Assembly (NCBI GenBank): GCA_947177085.1
Contig: CAMWTD010000035.1
Location: 1-14,108, forward strand
Origin: an uncultured Desulfovibrio sp.
GTDB taxonomy: Bacteria; Desulfobacterota; Desulfovibrionia; Desulfovibrionales; Desulfovibrionaceae
DNA length: 14,108 nucleotides
Reading direction: 5' to 3'
Shown here one piece after another: positions 13,305 through 14,108 of the stretch (its first letter is position 1; every line of letters begins with the position of its first letter). Both the position numbers and the translations under genes were made by a program. Under the pieces are notes generated by a model. It saw only the letters and a program-made list of their open reading frames with translations, did no database searches and was not told the DNA's origin.

Positions 13305-13756
13305 AGCCTGCCCGCGCCCTTGTGCTTCTTGCCGTCCACCACATGCGGCTCATACTCATATTCGCGCGCAAAATAGGGCGACGTCACGAAAAAGTCCGCG
13401 CTTGAGCGATTGAGGGCGATGGGCACATCATACACCTGGGCAATACGCAGGAGCGCCTTGACGTCGGGGTCATGCGGCTGCGCGGTGAGCGGGTCCGAAA
13501 AGAAGATGACCATGTCGAGCCTGCCTTCGGCAAGCGAAGCGCCGATCTGCTGGTCCCCGCCCAGAGGGCCGCTCAGGAAAGATTTGACATGGAGGCCCGT
13601 GGACTCCTGTATGAGGCGCGAAGTCGTGCCAGTGCCGCAAAGGTCGTGGCGCTCCAGCGCGGCCTTGTGCTGCATGCACCAGTCGATGAGCCCTTCCTTC
13701 ATATTGTCATGGGCGATAAGCGCAATGCGCTTGATGTCCTTGACGAGTCTTGTCAT
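13301..13756 (-). CDS. mgsA: Methylglyoxal synthase
   Basis: Converts dihydroxyacetone phosphate to methylglyoxal and phosphate, a bypass of lower glycolysis used under phosphate limitation or sugar-phosphate overload. 151 residues against 152 in E. coli. Motifs: IALIAHDNMKEGLIDW (11-26), the phosphate-binding GTGTTS (41-46), LSGPLGGDQQIGA (61-73, catalytic Asp68 = E. coli Asp71), and FFSDPLTAQPHDPDVKALLR (85-104, His95 = E. coli His98, Asp98 = Asp101). I start at ATG 13754-13756 because GGAGGGGAGC precedes it and the protein then aligns with known enzymes; the frame remains open for 45 more residues upstream, but that part has no family match and spans the promoter. The stop overlaps the start of a lipoprotein gene. 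Its own promoter is at 13844-13871. Confidence 0.96.
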   Translation of the reverse strand: MTRLVKDIKRIALIAHDNMKEGLIDWCMQHKAALERHDLCGTGTTSRLIQESTGLHVKSFLSGPLGGDQQIGASLAEGRLDMVIFFSDPLTAQPHDPDVKALLRIAQVYDVPIALNRSSADFFVTSPYFAREYEYEPHVVDGKKHKGAGRL

Positions 13757-13814
13757 GCTCCCCTCCACGTGCGCGACAATGGCCCGGCCGGCCCCTGTTC
13801 CATGCAGGTTTCCC

Positions 13815-13832
13815 GCGGGGAGATTCCCCCGC
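13815..13832 (-). promoter_or_regulatory. GC hairpin in mgsA leader
   Basis: On the minus strand GCGGGG and CCCCGC flank GAATCT: a 6-bp all-GC stem within about the first 25 bases of the predicted mgsA transcript, whose leader is about 80 bases long. It may stabilise the RNA or regulate it; there is no T-run after it. Confidence 0.4.
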
Positions 13833-13843
13833 TTTTGCCCATG

Positions 13844-13871
13844 AGTGTAGACGATTGGCATATTTTGGCAA
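13844..13871 (-). promoter_or_regulatory. Sigma-70 promoter of mgsA operon
   Basis: On the minus strand TTGCCA (13866-13871, 5 of 6) is followed after 16 bases by TACACT (13844-13849, 4 of 6). It lies about 88 bases upstream of the chosen mgsA ATG, which supports the later start codon because the longer open frame would begin close to the transcription start. Confidence 0.65.
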
Positions 13872-13925
13872 GAGCGCCCCGCGCCCGCCAATGCCCATGG
13901 GACGTGAGGGCAGCTCTGCCATAAA

Positions 13926-13961
13926 AAATTCCGCCAAGGCTTGCGGCCGCTGGCGGAATTT
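13926..13961. terminator. Hairpin terminator upstream of mgsA
   Basis: AAATTCCGCCA (13926-13936) and TGGCGGAATTT (13951-13961) form a perfect 11-bp stem with a 14-base loop. Six A residues (13923-13928) precede the left arm, so on the minus strand the stem runs into six T residues, a good intrinsic terminator for transcripts coming from beyond the right edge. On the plus strand the T-run is only three long. Confidence 0.75.
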
Positions 13962-14108
13962 CGGAAAGAACTGGTAGCAAGGGAGGCTTACGAATACCAT
14001 TTACATAGCACTAATTTTATTATCTGATTTTTCATGGAAAAATTTTTGTTACCCCATTGGTTACTCATTTTCACTATGCACCCAGCTCAGGCTCCCCCCC
14101 TCTAGACT
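13962..14108. other. AT-rich gene-free right edge
   Basis: No credible gene. From about 13990 to 14080 the sequence is clearly AT-rich, unlike the rest of the window. It contains TTTTTC-ATG-GAAAAA (an inverted repeat near 14028-14042) and GTTAC repeated directly 11 bases apart near 14048-14063. Minus-strand frames entering from the right stop within about 50 bases, so the tail of a gene ending here cannot be excluded. Confidence 0.5.

Noticed and set aside
13757..13891. N-terminal extension of mgsA by 45 codons.
   Set aside because: It covers the likely promoter and leader, has no match to methylglyoxal synthases, and the internal ATG has a strong ribosome site.
1..14108. CRISPR arrays, tRNA or rRNA genes, insertion sequences, toxin-antitoxin or defence genes.
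   Set aside because: No repeated spacer units, cloverleaf structures, transposase motifs or defence-type domains were seen on either strand.

Overview
This 14.1-kb stretch is GC-rich bacterial chromosome. It is densely packed, with several 4-bp start/stop overlaps and strong GGAGG-type ribosome sites. The gene content points to an anaerobic sulfate reducer of the Desulfovibrionaceae: a nif-type NifU/NifS pair without nitrogenase genes, an Rrf2 regulator with three cysteines, a small 2[4Fe-4S] ferredoxin-like protein, a MOFRL-type glycerate kinase and a chemotaxis CheW. The family assignment is an inference from gene content and style; no rRNA or other marker is present.

Layout. (1) 1-402, minus: CheW, cut by the left edge, preceded by an excellent flagellar sigma-28 promoter. 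(2) 501-7161, minus: seven genes in one direction, read from the right as glycerate 2-kinase, a Gly-rich small membrane protein, a GIY-YIG protein, a LysE/RhtB exporter, YceD/DUF177, MtnA, and a large surface-carbohydrate glycosyltransferase-like protein. Several junctions overlap (ATGA at 5200-5203, a 7-bp overlap at 4895-4901, GTGA at 2552-2555). (3) 7162-7343: divergent promoter region. (4) 7344-8748, plus: a phosphoglycolate-phosphatase-like HAD enzyme and a ferredoxin-like protein. (5) 8793-12299, plus: a sigma-70-like promoter, then metA, an Rrf2/IscR-like regulator, nifU and nifS, with gaps of 32, -17 and 3 bases, closed by a strong bidirectional terminator at 12338-12374. (6) 12495-13756, minus: methylglyoxal synthase overlapping an unrecognised lipoprotein gene. 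(7) 13757-14108: mgsA promoter and leader, a second strong hairpin terminator, and an AT-rich gene-free edge.

How the genes fit together. The metA-rrf2-nifU-nifS block links methionine synthesis (O-acylhomoserine formation) to sulfur mobilisation for Fe-S clusters, with a likely cluster-sensing repressor in the middle. MetA carries Glu111, the family's acetyl-CoA signature, so it is predicted to make O-acetylhomoserine. The divergent pair glycerate kinase / phosphoglycolate phosphatase suggests two-carbon and three-carbon acid salvage. MtnA handles methylthioribose-1-phosphate, and MgsA drains dihydroxyacetone phosphate.

I see no CRISPR array, insertion sequence, tRNA or rRNA, and no obviously novel multi-gene defence or mobile system. 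The most interesting items are the sigma-28 promoter of cheW, the embedding of the Fe-S regulator behind metA, a ferredoxin with a contracted second cluster motif, the mgsA-coupled orphan lipoprotein, and the AT-rich right edge.
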